Part shown: piece by piece, positions 47,438-55,397 of the stretch
How the letters are laid out: each line of letters opens with the position of its first letter
How positions within the stretch are numbered: position 1 is the stretch's first letter
Position numbers and translations under genes: made by a program
The notes under the pieces: generated by a model
What the model was told of the DNA's origin: nothing
What the model saw: only the letters and a program-made list of their open reading frames with translations
The model's database searches: none
Source of the DNA: Desulfobacteraceae bacterium
GTDB lineage: Bacteria > Desulfobacterota > Desulfobacteria > Desulfobacterales > SURF-15
DNA: 64,000 nucleotides
Direction: 5' to 3'
Assembly (NCBI GenBank): GCA_003599475.1
Contig: QZKK01000085.1
Span: forward strand, 1-64,000

Positions 47438-49441
47438 TTAGGCCAGTCCGCTCTCCCAGTTCCAACGGCCCGGCCGGGATTTCATGCTCACCTCATCCGG
47501 TACGTTTTCAATCAGGCCGATAAAAAGGCTGTATCCGGCCGCTTCAAGCTCTTTCCGATGCATGGTAAGATCGATGCACCAGTTTGGATAGACCCAATAG
47601 TTGGCGTCGTTTTTTTGCACCCACGACTGCTCGCCCTTCGGGCTGGTAAACGGGGTTTCGAGCTTCAAATCCGCAGATGCGGTTCTCGCCACGCACAGCG
47701 GCCAGTTGCCGGATAGAACGATTCCGAGCGGAAGCGGGCTGCTTCCGGGAAATGCCAGGTAGTCCTCCCGCTTCAGCTCCGGGCTGACGATGACTCCGGA
47801 AAAACCGAGTGCGGCCAGACTTTCTGCGGCCACAGGGTTTGACACGTTGCAGAAGGGGCCTGCCCAGAGGTTGAATTCACGAGGATTCTTGAAAAAGACC
47901 GATTGCCAGGGTTGGTTCAGAACAAAACGCCGGCCCCCGGAGCAAACGATCGATTCGATGGCATCGCAAAAGCTTTTTTCTTGCTCGGGCCAAATCACCG
48001 GAGGCAGCCACCACCAGATCCTTTCTGAAGGAAGCGCCTGCCGGCATTCCGATCCATTTTTCAGAGAAAGCCAAATGCCGCAGCTCTCTTTGTTTTTTCC
48101 CTGCAGACTGCGGTAGACGGTTGAATCTTCGATGACACGGGATCGGCTCGGTGGCCTTGTGTGCGGCGCCGGGAGCTCTGGTGATCCGCCCGGCGCACCC
48201 CCGCCGGAAGAGCCGATCGGCGGAATCGATTCGGCGAGCTCCTTGAGCATCTCATCGAGTGCTTTTTCCCTGCGGTCGATCAGGAAAACCGGAGCCCCCT
48301 TGGGGGGAGGCATTTTCGAACGCCATACAAAGTGGATCCGGCCTTTTTGGGGTACGAATCGGGAGACCTTCTGGATTTCGTGCCAGGGATGATCTTCGGA
48401 GCCGATCCGTAGAACATCCGCCGGATACAGTTCCTCCCGGGGCGTAAAGTAAGGGTTCCGGCCGCCCCCCTGGATCTTTCCGACAAAAAGTCCCGATGCG
48501 GTTCGCCCGTCCGCCGCAACCGGGTTCTGGGGACGTTGGGGCAAAAGGTTGTAATGGGTTCCGGTTCGGCCCAGCGAGCGCGCAAGCAGCGACAGCGCGT
48601 CTTTTTTCGCCTGCGGGTCTTTCCCATGGTCTCTCAGCAGTCGGTAGGCCCGGACCGTATAGTAAACATAGTGCGGACCCTTTTTCCGCCCTTCGATTTT
48701 CCAGTTTCGGATCTGCGGAATCGTCGAAAGCACTTTGACCAGGACATCGACGCTTAAATCCTGGCAGGAAAAATCCTTCCGCAAAGCCTCTCCCTGGCGA
48801 TAGATCCGCCGGCAGGGCTGTACGCAGCGTCCGCGAAGCCCGCTTTTCCCGCCGAGAAAGCTGCTCCAGTAGCACCTTCCGGAGACTCCGTAGCAGAGCG
48901 CCCCGTGGACAAAAACCTCCAGAGCCAGCTCTTTCGGGCATGCGCGCGCCATGGCCCGGATCTCGTCGATATTGAGCTCCCGGGGGATCACGACGCGGTC
49001 GATCTTAAGATCTTTGGAGATCAGATTCAGCGCCTCCGGAAAGCTTACGTTGGCGAGAGTGGAAAGAATCAGCTCCCCTCTGAATCCGATGCGGCGGGCA
49101 AGCTCGACCACAGCCAGATCCTGTACGATCAGGGCATCGGGGCAGATGACCCGGTCCAGCCGGTCGATCATTCCGGCGACTTCGTTTATCTCGCCTGGAG
49201 TGACCAGGGTATTGACCGTGACAAAGACCTTGACTTGCCTTTCATGGGCGAGCCGGGTCAACGATGCCAGTTCCGGCTCGGCAAAGTTTACCGCCTCCAT
49301 CCGCGCCGAGTACCGTTTGAGCCCGCAGTAAATCGCATCCGTTCCGGCTGCGATCGCGGCCAGAAAGGCATCCTTGTTTCCTGCGGGGGCAAGAATTTGG
49401 GGGAGGGCGGCTTCAGGATCGATTTTAAGGTCTTCTGGCAT
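47438..49441 (-). CDS. Peptidase U32 family protein with long C-terminal region
   Basis: 667 aa. N-terminal TIM-barrel U32 core (about 12-290): LPQILAPAGNKDAFLAAIAA, IEGRKKGPHYVYY and the family signature EVFVHGALCYGVSGRCYWSS with downstream cysteines (LRGRCVQPCR). The last 350 residues, partly Pro/Gly-rich, are less familiar. U32 proteins include the tRNA/rRNA hydroxylation factors TrhP and RlhA and the collagenase-like group; many act on RNA with prephenate-dependent chemistry. It is divergent from the radical-SAM cassette, 89 bp away. Confidence 0.85.
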   Translation of the reverse strand: MPEDLKIDPEAALPQILAPAGNKDAFLAAIAAGTDAIYCGLKRYSARMEAVNFAEPELASLTRLAHERQVKVFVTVNTLVTPGEINEVAGMIDRLDRVICPDALIVQDLAVVELARRIGFRGELILSTLANVSFPEALNLISKDLKIDRVVIPRELNIDEIRAMARACPKELALEVFVHGALCYGVSGRCYWSSFLGGKSGLRGRCVQPCRRIYRQGEALRKDFSCQDLSVDVLVKVLSTIPQIRNWKIEGRKKGPHYVYYTVRAYRLLRDHGKDPQAKKDALSLLARSLGRTGTHYNLLPQRPQNPVAADGRTASGLFVGKIQGGGRNPYFTPREELYPADVLRIGSEDHPWHEIQKVSRFVPQKGRIHFVWRSKMPPPKGAPVFLIDRREKALDEMLKELAESIPPIGSSGGGAPGGSPELPAPHTRPPSRSRVIEDSTVYRSLQGKNKESCGIWLSLKNGSECRQALPSERIWWWLPPVIWPEQEKSFCDAIESIVCSGGRRFVLNQPWQSVFFKNPREFNLWAGPFCNVSNPVAAESLAALGFSGVIVSPELKREDYLAFPGSSPLPLGIVLSGNWPLCVARTASADLKLETPFTSPKGEQSWVQKNDANYWVYPNWCIDLTMHRKELEAAGYSLFIGLIENVPDEVSMKSRPGRWNWESGLA

Positions 49442-49470
49442 AATTGTTGCTGCTATTTTTGACGATCCGA

Positions 49471-49499
49471 TTGACTTTCGAACAGTTTTCGAATATATC
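49471..49499 (+). promoter_or_regulatory. Promoter candidate of the radical-SAM cassette plus arm
   Basis: TTGACT (49471-49476), a 17-base spacer and TATATC (49494-49499), in the 89-bp gap between the U32 gene and the first PqqD-like gene. The expected transcription start lies about 25 bases before ATG 49531. Confidence 0.65.
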
Positions 49500-49530
49500 A
49501 GAAAATTGGGAAATAATGAAGGATTAGGGG

Positions 49531-49956
49531 ATGTTTCTGAAAAAGACCGGTTTTTTTTCCAGGAGAAAATTTCTGGAGGCTTTTTCCGGCCTGGTATCGG
49601 CGGGGGCCTTGCTCATCGGTTCAAGCGGATCCGGACCCTTCCGAAAGCGGATCGGGGAAATTTTAGGCGAGATCGAAGCCGATGCGCTGATTCGGTCCGC
49701 CCCAATAAGAGAGAAGGGCTTCTCCTGCCGGAATGAAGGGAACGGTTTCGTTCTCGTAAACGAGAGCACTTCGCAGGAGGTCTGTCGATTCAACGAAACC
49801 GGCCGTTACGTTTGGGATCTTTGCAATGGAAAGGAAACGCCGCTTCAGATCTCGCGTTTCCTGAACGCAGCCTATGAGGTCGCCCCCGATCGGGCATACC
49901 TGGATTGCCTTTTTTTCCTTGCCGGTTTGAAGGGCAAGGGCGCCATACGCGTATAA
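49531..49956 (+). CDS. PqqD-like domain protein with twin-arginine-type N-terminus
   Basis: 141 aa. The N-terminus FFSRRKFLEAF followed by SGLVSAGALLIGSSG fits a Tat signal or anchor (S10-R-R-K-F-L15 plus a weakly hydrophobic stretch). Residues about 60-141 follow the PqqD pattern: NGFVLVNESTSQEVCRFNET, GRYVWDLCNGKETPLQISRF. PqqD domains bind a RiPP leader and present it to a radical SAM enzyme in the cytoplasm, so a leader for export or anchoring is odd. First gene of the plus arm. Confidence 0.72.
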   Translation: MFLKKTGFFSRRKFLEAFSGLVSAGALLIGSSGSGPFRKRIGEILGEIEADALIRSAPIREKGFSCRNEGNGFVLVNESTSQEVCRFNETGRYVWDLCNGKETPLQISRFLNAAYEVAPDRAYLDCLFFLAGLKGKGAIRV

Positions 49957-49980
49957 TAGTGGGGATAGAATACGATACGG

Positions 49981-50280
49981 ATGGAAAAAAAAGCGTATCG
50001 AAAAAATTCCCGAATCATCTATCGAGAGGAGGGGGAAGGCGCATTTCTATTCAACCCGGTGGACGGAAACCTCAAGTATCTGAACCGGTCGGCCAAAGAA
50101 ATCTTCAACCTGCTCGACCCTGTTCGAGAGAGCCGGCACATCGTCGCCTCATTTTGCGGAGAGCATCCGGAAATCGGTGAAGACCGAATCCGGAAGGATG
50201 TCGATCTGCTGCTCAACCAACTGGCCGAAAATAGATTCATCGAATGCATAGATATCGATTCCACCCAATCGGATGCCTGA
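49981..50280 (+). CDS. PqqD-like peptide chaperone (second)
   Basis: 99 aa, close to PqqD size. IYREEGEGAFLFNPVDGNLK, YLNRSAKEIFNLLDPVRESR and the helical C-terminus (VDLLLNQLAENRFIECI) fit the winged-helix PqqD fold: three strands then helices. It overlaps the following radical SAM gene by eight bases, so it is probably the dedicated recognition partner of that enzyme. Confidence 0.82.
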   Translation: MEKKAYRKNSRIIYREEGEGAFLFNPVDGNLKYLNRSAKEIFNLLDPVRESRHIVASFCGEHPEIGEDRIRKDVDLLLNQLAENRFIECIDIDSTQSDA

Positions 50281-51358
50281 CCACTACCCACTTTCGACTC
50301 TTTTCGTATATCTTACGGACCGATGCAACCTGAGATGTTCGCACTGCTGGATCGCGCCCCGGTTTTCAGAAGAACCGGATTCCGGAATTCCGCTTTCCCC
50401 TCTTAAAAAAGTGATCCTGGAAGCCAAGCCTCTCGGGCTGGGCTTCATCAAGCTGACCGGAGGGGAGCCGCTCCTATACAAAGGGCTTAAAGAACTTCTC
50501 CGTTTTGTTCAAAACGAGGGGCTTTCGACCTCGATCGAAACCAATGGGACGCTGGTTCAAGAGGCGACCGCAGAGCTGTTTAAAAGTACCGGTGTCTCTC
50601 AGGTTTCCGTCAGCCTCGATGCGGCCGAGGAAAGGATTCACGACGATCTTCGCGGTGCTGTCGGAAGCTTTAAGAAAACGCTTGAAGGCATCCGGTGGCT
50701 TTCCGATAGGGCGTTGAACATCCAGATCATCATGACGCTCCAGCGAAAAAACCGCTCCGAGATCCCCGGTTTGCTGAAGCTTTGTGCGGAATCGAAGGTC
50801 TCTTCCCTTAAAATCAACCATATGCTCCCGTTTGGAAGGGGTGCCGGCGCATTTCGACGCAAGGAGAACCTCGAGCTCGGTGAACTGATCGATCTCTACC
50901 GATGGACCCGTGAACACCAGAAGCTGTTTGCCGGAATCGACATCTTTTTCGACCTTCCTGCAGCCTTCCGTTCCACGGAGGAGATCACGGAAAAAGGGTT
51001 GTGCGAGTGCCGGATACGGAACATGATGGGAATCTTGGCAAACGGTGACTACTGCATTTGCGGCATCGGGCAGACAGCGCCCGAATTGAGAATCGGAAAC
51101 ATCTGCAACGATCCCGTCCGGGAGATCTGGTACGGCAGTGCGGTTCTGCGGATGATTCGGGAGTCTCTTCCCGCGAAGCTGACCGGCATCTGCGGAAACT
51201 GCCTATTCAAGTTTCAGTGTCTCGGCTGCTGCCGCGCCAATGCCTATGCCGTAAGCGGAAGCCTCTTTGCCCCCTATTTTCTTTGCCAGTTGCTTTACGA
51301 GGCCGACCGCTTCCCGGATTCGCGATGCATAGAGACAAAGACATATCGACCGAACTGA
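50273..51358 (+). CDS. Radical SAM/SPASM peptide-modifying enzyme (ScmE-like)
   Basis: 361 aa. The radical SAM cluster motif is C18-N-L-R-C22-S-H-C25, followed by KLTGGEPLLY. The C-terminal SPASM region (about 240-345) has cysteines in CECRIRN, GDYCICGIG, CGNCLFKFQCLGCC and FLCQ, enough for auxiliary [4Fe-4S] clusters. Such enzymes cross-link or otherwise modify ribosomal peptides presented by PqqD. It resembles, from memory, the first radical SAM protein of the SynChlorMet cassettes. It overlaps both neighbours. Confidence 0.88.
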   Translation: MPDHYPLSTLFVYLTDRCNLRCSHCWIAPRFSEEPDSGIPLSPLKKVILEAKPLGLGFIKLTGGEPLLYKGLKELLRFVQNEGLSTSIETNGTLVQEATAELFKSTGVSQVSVSLDAAEERIHDDLRGAVGSFKKTLEGIRWLSDRALNIQIIMTLQRKNRSEIPGLLKLCAESKVSSLKINHMLPFGRGAGAFRRKENLELGELIDLYRWTREHQKLFAGIDIFFDLPAAFRSTEEITEKGLCECRIRNMMGILANGDYCICGIGQTAPELRIGNICNDPVREIWYGSAVLRMIRESLPAKLTGICGNCLFKFQCLGCCRANAYAVSGSLFAPYFLCQLLYEADRFPDSRCIETKTYRPN

Positions 51359-52251
51359 CGCTTCGAATCGGCGATCGAACCGTAGAACTTCTTTTTGGAG
51401 AAGGAAGCGGCCCCCTCCCGTTTTATCGGTCGCTCTATCGGGAATTTCTGATGGACTGTTGCCAGACCGCAGGCAGGCTCAAAATCTTTTTTCTTCCCGC
51501 CACGTGTGAAGCGCTTTTCGGGGAGCCGGAGGGAAGAGAGATCTTCAACGATGTCATTTTCACCAGAGAGAAACTTAACGGCTGGATCGTTGAAAATGCG
51601 GGCTGGACCGGGGAATCTTTTTTAACGGAGAAAGCCTTCGGGGTCCAATCATCGAATGGGTTGCTGATCTACATGCCCGAAACCGGAAGCGCGAGGGTCT
51701 ATCTGCCGCAGAATGACAGAGAACCGTTCAAGTCGCTCTACCGGCTTTTCTGGATCTATTTTGCACAGGTAATCGGTGAGAAAGGAGCATGTTTTTTGCA
51801 TGCAGCTAGTATTGCACGGGGGGGAAAGGGGTATCTATTCATCGGGGGAACCGGAACGGGGAAAAGTACTTTGGCGAGATATTCTAATAATGGCCGGGTG
51901 CTCTCTGACGAAGCACCGGTTGTTTCCGGCGGCCCCGAAGGCCTCCGGGCATATCCGTCCCCCTATCACCAGTTGGGGCCTGAACATCATTTCGGAAGCG
52001 ATCTGATCTCTTCGGGTGTGGAGGTCAAAGCGCTCTGCTTTCTTGTCATGAGCGAGGAGACTTTCGTCCAAACTGTTTCGCGGGTGGATGCGATTGCCAT
52101 GATCATGACCCGCCACATCCATTTTCTCTATTGTCTTACCCCTGAAGCCAGGGCGAAACTGTTTGATCTTTTTCATCGCGCATGCCATACATTACCGGTT
52201 TACTGTTTGCATTATGCAATCAACACCGACATTTGGAAGGTGATGCCGTGA
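51325..52251 (+). CDS. HPr kinase-like P-loop protein (ScmC-like)
   Basis: 308 aa from ATG 51325, overlapping the radical SAM gene by 34 bp; the frame is open further upstream inside that gene. An N-terminal region of about 150 residues precedes a P-loop at about 173-182 (FIGGTGTGKSTLARY). LSDEAPVV (194-201) and AYPSPYH (209-215) match the acidic and proline motifs of HPr-kinase-like proteins. Such proteins recur in RiPP clusters, where some phosphorylate the peptide. The target here is unknown. Its TGA overlaps the GTG start of the next gene. Confidence 0.8.
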   Translation: MHRDKDISTELTLRIGDRTVELLFGEGSGPLPFYRSLYREFLMDCCQTAGRLKIFFLPATCEALFGEPEGREIFNDVIFTREKLNGWIVENAGWTGESFLTEKAFGVQSSNGLLIYMPETGSARVYLPQNDREPFKSLYRLFWIYFAQVIGEKGACFLHAASIARGGKGYLFIGGTGTGKSTLARYSNNGRVLSDEAPVVSGGPEGLRAYPSPYHQLGPEHHFGSDLISSGVEVKALCFLVMSEETFVQTVSRVDAIAMIMTRHIHFLYCLTPEARAKLFDLFHRACHTLPVYCLHYAINTDIWKVMP

Positions 52252-53030
52252 ACAGTGACTTCAAAAAAGAAAAGCTCCCCTATGAGCCTCCCAGGATATT
52301 CGACCTGAGCGGAAGTGTGGCTTGGGCCGGGGAAGAGTGCCAGCCGGGGAGCTCGGCGACCGGGAAATGCCAGCCGGGGAGTTCGGCAATCGGCGGGAAG
52401 TGCGAGCCGGGGTCCACTGCCGCAAGCGATAAATGCCAGCCCGGAAATATCGCAGCCTACGGCAAATGCCAGCCGGGTGGACAGGCTTCGTCTTCCGGTG
52501 GGACTCCGAGCGGAGGCGGGGGAAAGTGCCAGCCTGGAGGGGTGGCCGGGTCAGGGCACTGCATGCCGGGAAACCTTGCGGGTGGGGGAAAGTGCCAGCC
52601 GGGCAGCTCCGCTGCCGGTAAGTGCAGCCCGGGTGGAACTCCGAGCCCGGGATCAAGCAGTGGGGCGAAGACGGCTGAGTCCGGGGAGGGATCTTCCGGT
52701 GAGTGTTGCGATGAAATGGAAACTCAGGTCGAGCCGGGCGGGGTCATGACCGATTCGGATGCTGGCGTGACATCCCCGACCGTAGAACCGACTACGTCGG
52801 GAGCCCCTCCGGCGGAAGAGGGAGGCGATACAGCCTCGGAGGAAGGAGAAGCTCCGTCTGATGAAGAGGAAGGGCAGTCGGGCGGGGGAGATACGAGTCC
52901 GCGCGTCGAACGGACGATTCCGGAGGGGGGAGAGGGTTCAGGCGGGGAGCAAACCCAATCGGGTCAGGGAGAAGAGACCCCGACCATCGAGCCGACAACG
53001 GGTAAAAAGTCCGATGAGGAATCCGGCTAG
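52248..53030 (+). CDS. Candidate RiPP-like substrate with nine C-x-P-G units
   Basis: 260 aa from GTG 52248, with GGAAGG seven bases upstream, overlapping the HPr-kinase-like stop. An apparent leader LPYEPPRIFDLSGSVAWAGE (10-29) precedes nine C-x-P-G units with cysteines at 31, 41, 52, 63, 74, 94, 105, 116 and 126, mostly 11 apart, typically KCQPGSSA. A CC pair follows at 153-154. The rest is Gly/Ser/Glu-rich with three P-x-[VI]-E-x-T motifs (SPTVEPTT, SPRVERTI, TPTIEPTT). No signal peptide. I infer it to be the substrate of the flanking enzymes; it is far longer than most precursors. Confidence 0.7.
   Translation: MNSDFKKEKLPYEPPRIFDLSGSVAWAGEECQPGSSATGKCQPGSSAIGGKCEPGSTAASDKCQPGNIAAYGKCQPGGQASSSGGTPSGGGGKCQPGGVAGSGHCMPGNLAGGGKCQPGSSAAGKCSPGGTPSPGSSSGAKTAESGEGSSGECCDEMETQVEPGGVMTDSDAGVTSPTVEPTTSGAPPAEEGGDTASEEGEAPSDEEEGQSGGGDTSPRVERTIPEGGEGSGGEQTQSGQGEETPTIEPTTGKKSDEESG
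52338..52637 (+). repeat. 33-bp tandem repeat encoding the C-x-P-G units
   Basis: Nine copies of a TGC-xxx-CCG-GGx core occur, most at 33-bp spacing, with 30-bp spacing at the ends and one 60-bp interval. The third positions vary, so the units look selected at protein level rather than freshly duplicated. Confidence 0.85.
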
Positions 53031-53046
53031 AAGATGCGGTACCTGG

Positions 53047-54213
53047 CTATCGATTTCCAAAAAGCCCATGGGCAAGAGCCTGCTTCAGGCCGTTTCCGGC
53101 CATGTTTACCGACTGGGTGAGCCGGCGGAGAATCCTTGCGGACCTGCTGCCGACCGGTGAATTCGAATATATCTGCAGCATCACATCCTCTTTCGGGAAA
53201 ATCGATTCGATCAGAAACAACAGTCTCTCTTTGAAGCAGGGGATGGCGAAAAAACTGAACAGGACAGAATACTCGGGGAGAACAACCCCTTCGATTCTCA
53301 GCTTGATCAGATACCTTTCAATCCCTCTCATATCGCAAAAATTCAATTCCCGTTTGACCCATTCCGGTATATTCAAGCCGAGAACGCCTTCCAGGATCGA
53401 AAGCCCATAGATGACGACTTTTTCCTGCCGCCAGAGGCGGACTCTTTCTACTAACTTTTTCCATCCAGCCGGCTGGGAGCCGATCGACAGAATCGATTCA
53501 TAGAGGTCGACCAGCCAGATCATCCGGGAATAGCCGTGTTTCAGCGTGTGCGCCGACAGCAGGACAAGGTTGTCGAGCGGATCGGGCTTCAAGATCCCTC
53601 TAGAGGATCCGAAAAGGGGGAGGGCGCAACCCCAGAGCGGGGAAAGGTCTTCGGGAAACAGATACCGGCGGCTCCGAATGCGGTCGAGATTCAGAACATG
53701 GGTATGGAGGTCCAGCCAGATGAAGTTTTTAAAAAGGTTGTTCGGGTAAACGGAATTGGGGATGCGGAACCCGATTTTTTTCAACAGGGAAACAACAGAG
53801 GCATGCTCGTTTGTCTTGATGAGCAGATCCAAATCCCCCATGGACCGCAGCCCGGGTACCACGTAGATCCGGTTTAAGGAAAGCCCCTGAAGCGCTACGG
53901 CCGATAGACCGTTGTAATCGAGGATGGCGGATATGAATTCAGCCTCCTTCCTGAGCTCCTCTTCCTGTCGGATATTTCTCTCATGGTTTTTCTTCAGCCG
54001 CTCCATGATCGCTTCCGGCACAGAGGGCACCCCCAAACCGCAGAGGTGATGGTAGAGAAGCCCATCCACCCCTTCCGATTCAGCCAGCAGGATGAGCTGC
54101 TCCCACGGAACCTCTCGATCGAAAAACCCGAAAAGAAACCGTTTCCGGTTCGAATCCGGATGCAGCCGCGAAACTGCCCGGACCGCTCGGATCATGTCCT
54201 GCCAGGAGATCAT
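53047..54213 (-). CDS. Nucleotidyltransferase-fold protein (NTP_transf_5-like)
   Basis: 388 aa. GLRSMGDLDLLIKTNEH (about 121-137) carries the D-x-D metal site of nucleotidyltransferases. QGLSLNRIYVVP before it and the DLHTHVLN segment after it fit the uncharacterised family (PF14907-like) often found in RiPP and polysaccharide clusters. The start at 54213 abuts repeat DNA without a clear ribosome site; the next ATG, at codon 7, is an alternative. It ends 16 bp from the convergent substrate gene. Confidence 0.78.
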   Translation of the reverse strand: MISWQDMIRAVRAVSRLHPDSNRKRFLFGFFDREVPWEQLILLAESEGVDGLLYHHLCGLGVPSVPEAIMERLKKNHERNIRQEEELRKEAEFISAILDYNGLSAVALQGLSLNRIYVVPGLRSMGDLDLLIKTNEHASVVSLLKKIGFRIPNSVYPNNLFKNFIWLDLHTHVLNLDRIRSRRYLFPEDLSPLWGCALPLFGSSRGILKPDPLDNLVLLSAHTLKHGYSRMIWLVDLYESILSIGSQPAGWKKLVERVRLWRQEKVVIYGLSILEGVLGLNIPEWVKRELNFCDMRGIERYLIKLRIEGVVLPEYSVLFSFFAIPCFKERLLFLIESIFPKEDVMLQIYSNSPVGSRSARILRRLTQSVNMAGNGLKQALAHGLFGNR

Positions 54214-54298
54214 GGGTTACGGGTTACGCGTTGCGCGTTGCGGATTCCGGGTTCGAGGTTCGTCCAGCTTCTGACCTCTGACCTCCGATCTCTGGTTC
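54213..54298. repeat. Word repeat overlapping the radical SAM gene end
   Basis: GGGTTACGGGTTACGCGTTG, then GAGGTTCGTCCAGCTTCTGA and CCTCTGACCTCCGATCTCTG. These are the same words as in the intergenic repeats at 28238 and 55713, but here they lie inside the last 27 codons of the second radical SAM gene. Confidence 0.65.
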
Positions 54299-55374
54299 GG
54301 CAGGATTCCCCCTTCTTCCAGAAATCTTTTCAGACAGGCATCCGGGCTGGGGTGGTTTTCTTTACCCGTAAGGGTGAAGGCAAGCGCCGGGCAATTTCCG
54401 GTGCAATGATCGATGAATCGGCATCCGCTGCAAAACTCGAAGCTCGATAAAGGGATAAGCCGTCTCCTCCTCAGTCGATGAAGCTGCGGATGATCCAGCC
54501 ACACCGACTGCAGGTCGTCTCGATTGATCCGTCCCAACTCGATGTGGCCGAGCTGTATGCAGGGCACCATCACTCCGTCGGAACGGACCCCGATCGTATC
54601 GAAAGGGCCGCTGCACGCAGAAAGGAAGCCTCCGCTTGTTTCTTCCGTGTGGTCGAGGGAGGAGCCGACGACCATCCGGGTCCATATTTTTGCCTCCGCC
54701 AGCGGCCCTGCGGATGCCGTGATGCGGCCGCCATATCTTTCTTCCAGCATCGTCAATGTCTTCATTGCGAGGGTTCGATCGTTTGCCGATAGCTGAACGT
54801 GTTCGCTGTTTGACCGGCACAGCCCCATAAAGCCGGCCGCATTGGTTGAAAAGCCGGATAAACCGATTTCATCCAGCAGCAACGCGGCAATCGATTCCAG
54901 TTGATCGACATTTTTTTTGTGGACGGTCACACGGACGGTTGCCGGTACACCCGCTGCTTTGAAAATTTCGATCCCTCTAAGGGCATCGTGAAAGGCGCCT
55001 TTGCCCCGAAATGAATCATGGGTCTCCGCGAGGGACCCGTCCAGCGAGACCTGAACCCCGTTGCATCTGCCGGTTCCGGCAATAAATCGAGCGAGATCGG
55101 ATCGAACCAGGGTGCCGTTGGTCAGGATCGAAAACCGCATCCGGTTTTCGACAATCCCTTCGAGGAGACGCCTCAAATCTTTTCTGAAGAAGGGCTCCCC
55201 CCCCTGCAAAATGACATCCATGACCGCACAGCGGTTGAGCTCCCTGAAAAAGCGAAGCCATTCTTCCGTTTCGAGGTCTTCCGTATCCCCGGGTGCGGAA
55301 AAATGGCTGCAGTATGCGCATCGGAGATTGCACCGGGCGGTTATGGCGATATCCACGGTTCGAGGGGTTTTCAT
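54217..55374 (-). CDS. Radical SAM/SPASM peptide-modifying enzyme (ScmF-like)
   Basis: 385 aa from the ATG at 55374, preceded by GGAGGAG; an in-frame ATG at 55407 overlaps the PqqD stop but lacks such a site. Cluster motif C15-N-L-R-C19-A-Y-C22 and LQGGEPFFRK. SPASM region with CSGPFDTIGV, VPCIQLGHIELG and CSGCRFIDHCTGNC, plus a late cysteine (DACLKRFLEEGG). The final 24 or so residues (after LPNQ) are encoded by repeat DNA and look like a tacked-on tail. Probably the second modifying enzyme of the cassette. Confidence 0.87.
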   Translation of the reverse strand: MKTPRTVDIAITARCNLRCAYCSHFSAPGDTEDLETEEWLRFFRELNRCAVMDVILQGGEPFFRKDLRRLLEGIVENRMRFSILTNGTLVRSDLARFIAGTGRCNGVQVSLDGSLAETHDSFRGKGAFHDALRGIEIFKAAGVPATVRVTVHKKNVDQLESIAALLLDEIGLSGFSTNAAGFMGLCRSNSEHVQLSANDRTLAMKTLTMLEERYGGRITASAGPLAEAKIWTRMVVGSSLDHTEETSGGFLSACSGPFDTIGVRSDGVMVPCIQLGHIELGRINRDDLQSVWLDHPQLHRLRRRRLIPLSSFEFCSGCRFIDHCTGNCPALAFTLTGKENHPSPDACLKRFLEEGGILPNQRSEVRGQKLDEPRTRNPQRATRNP

Positions 55375-55397
55375 TACCCGGATCTCCTCCGACCGCT

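Noticed and set aside
52338..52637. Regular 33-bp repeats considered as a CRISPR array
   Set aside because: There are no unique spacers, the period is a multiple of three, the frame is open with variable third positions, and there are no cas genes. It encodes protein repeats.
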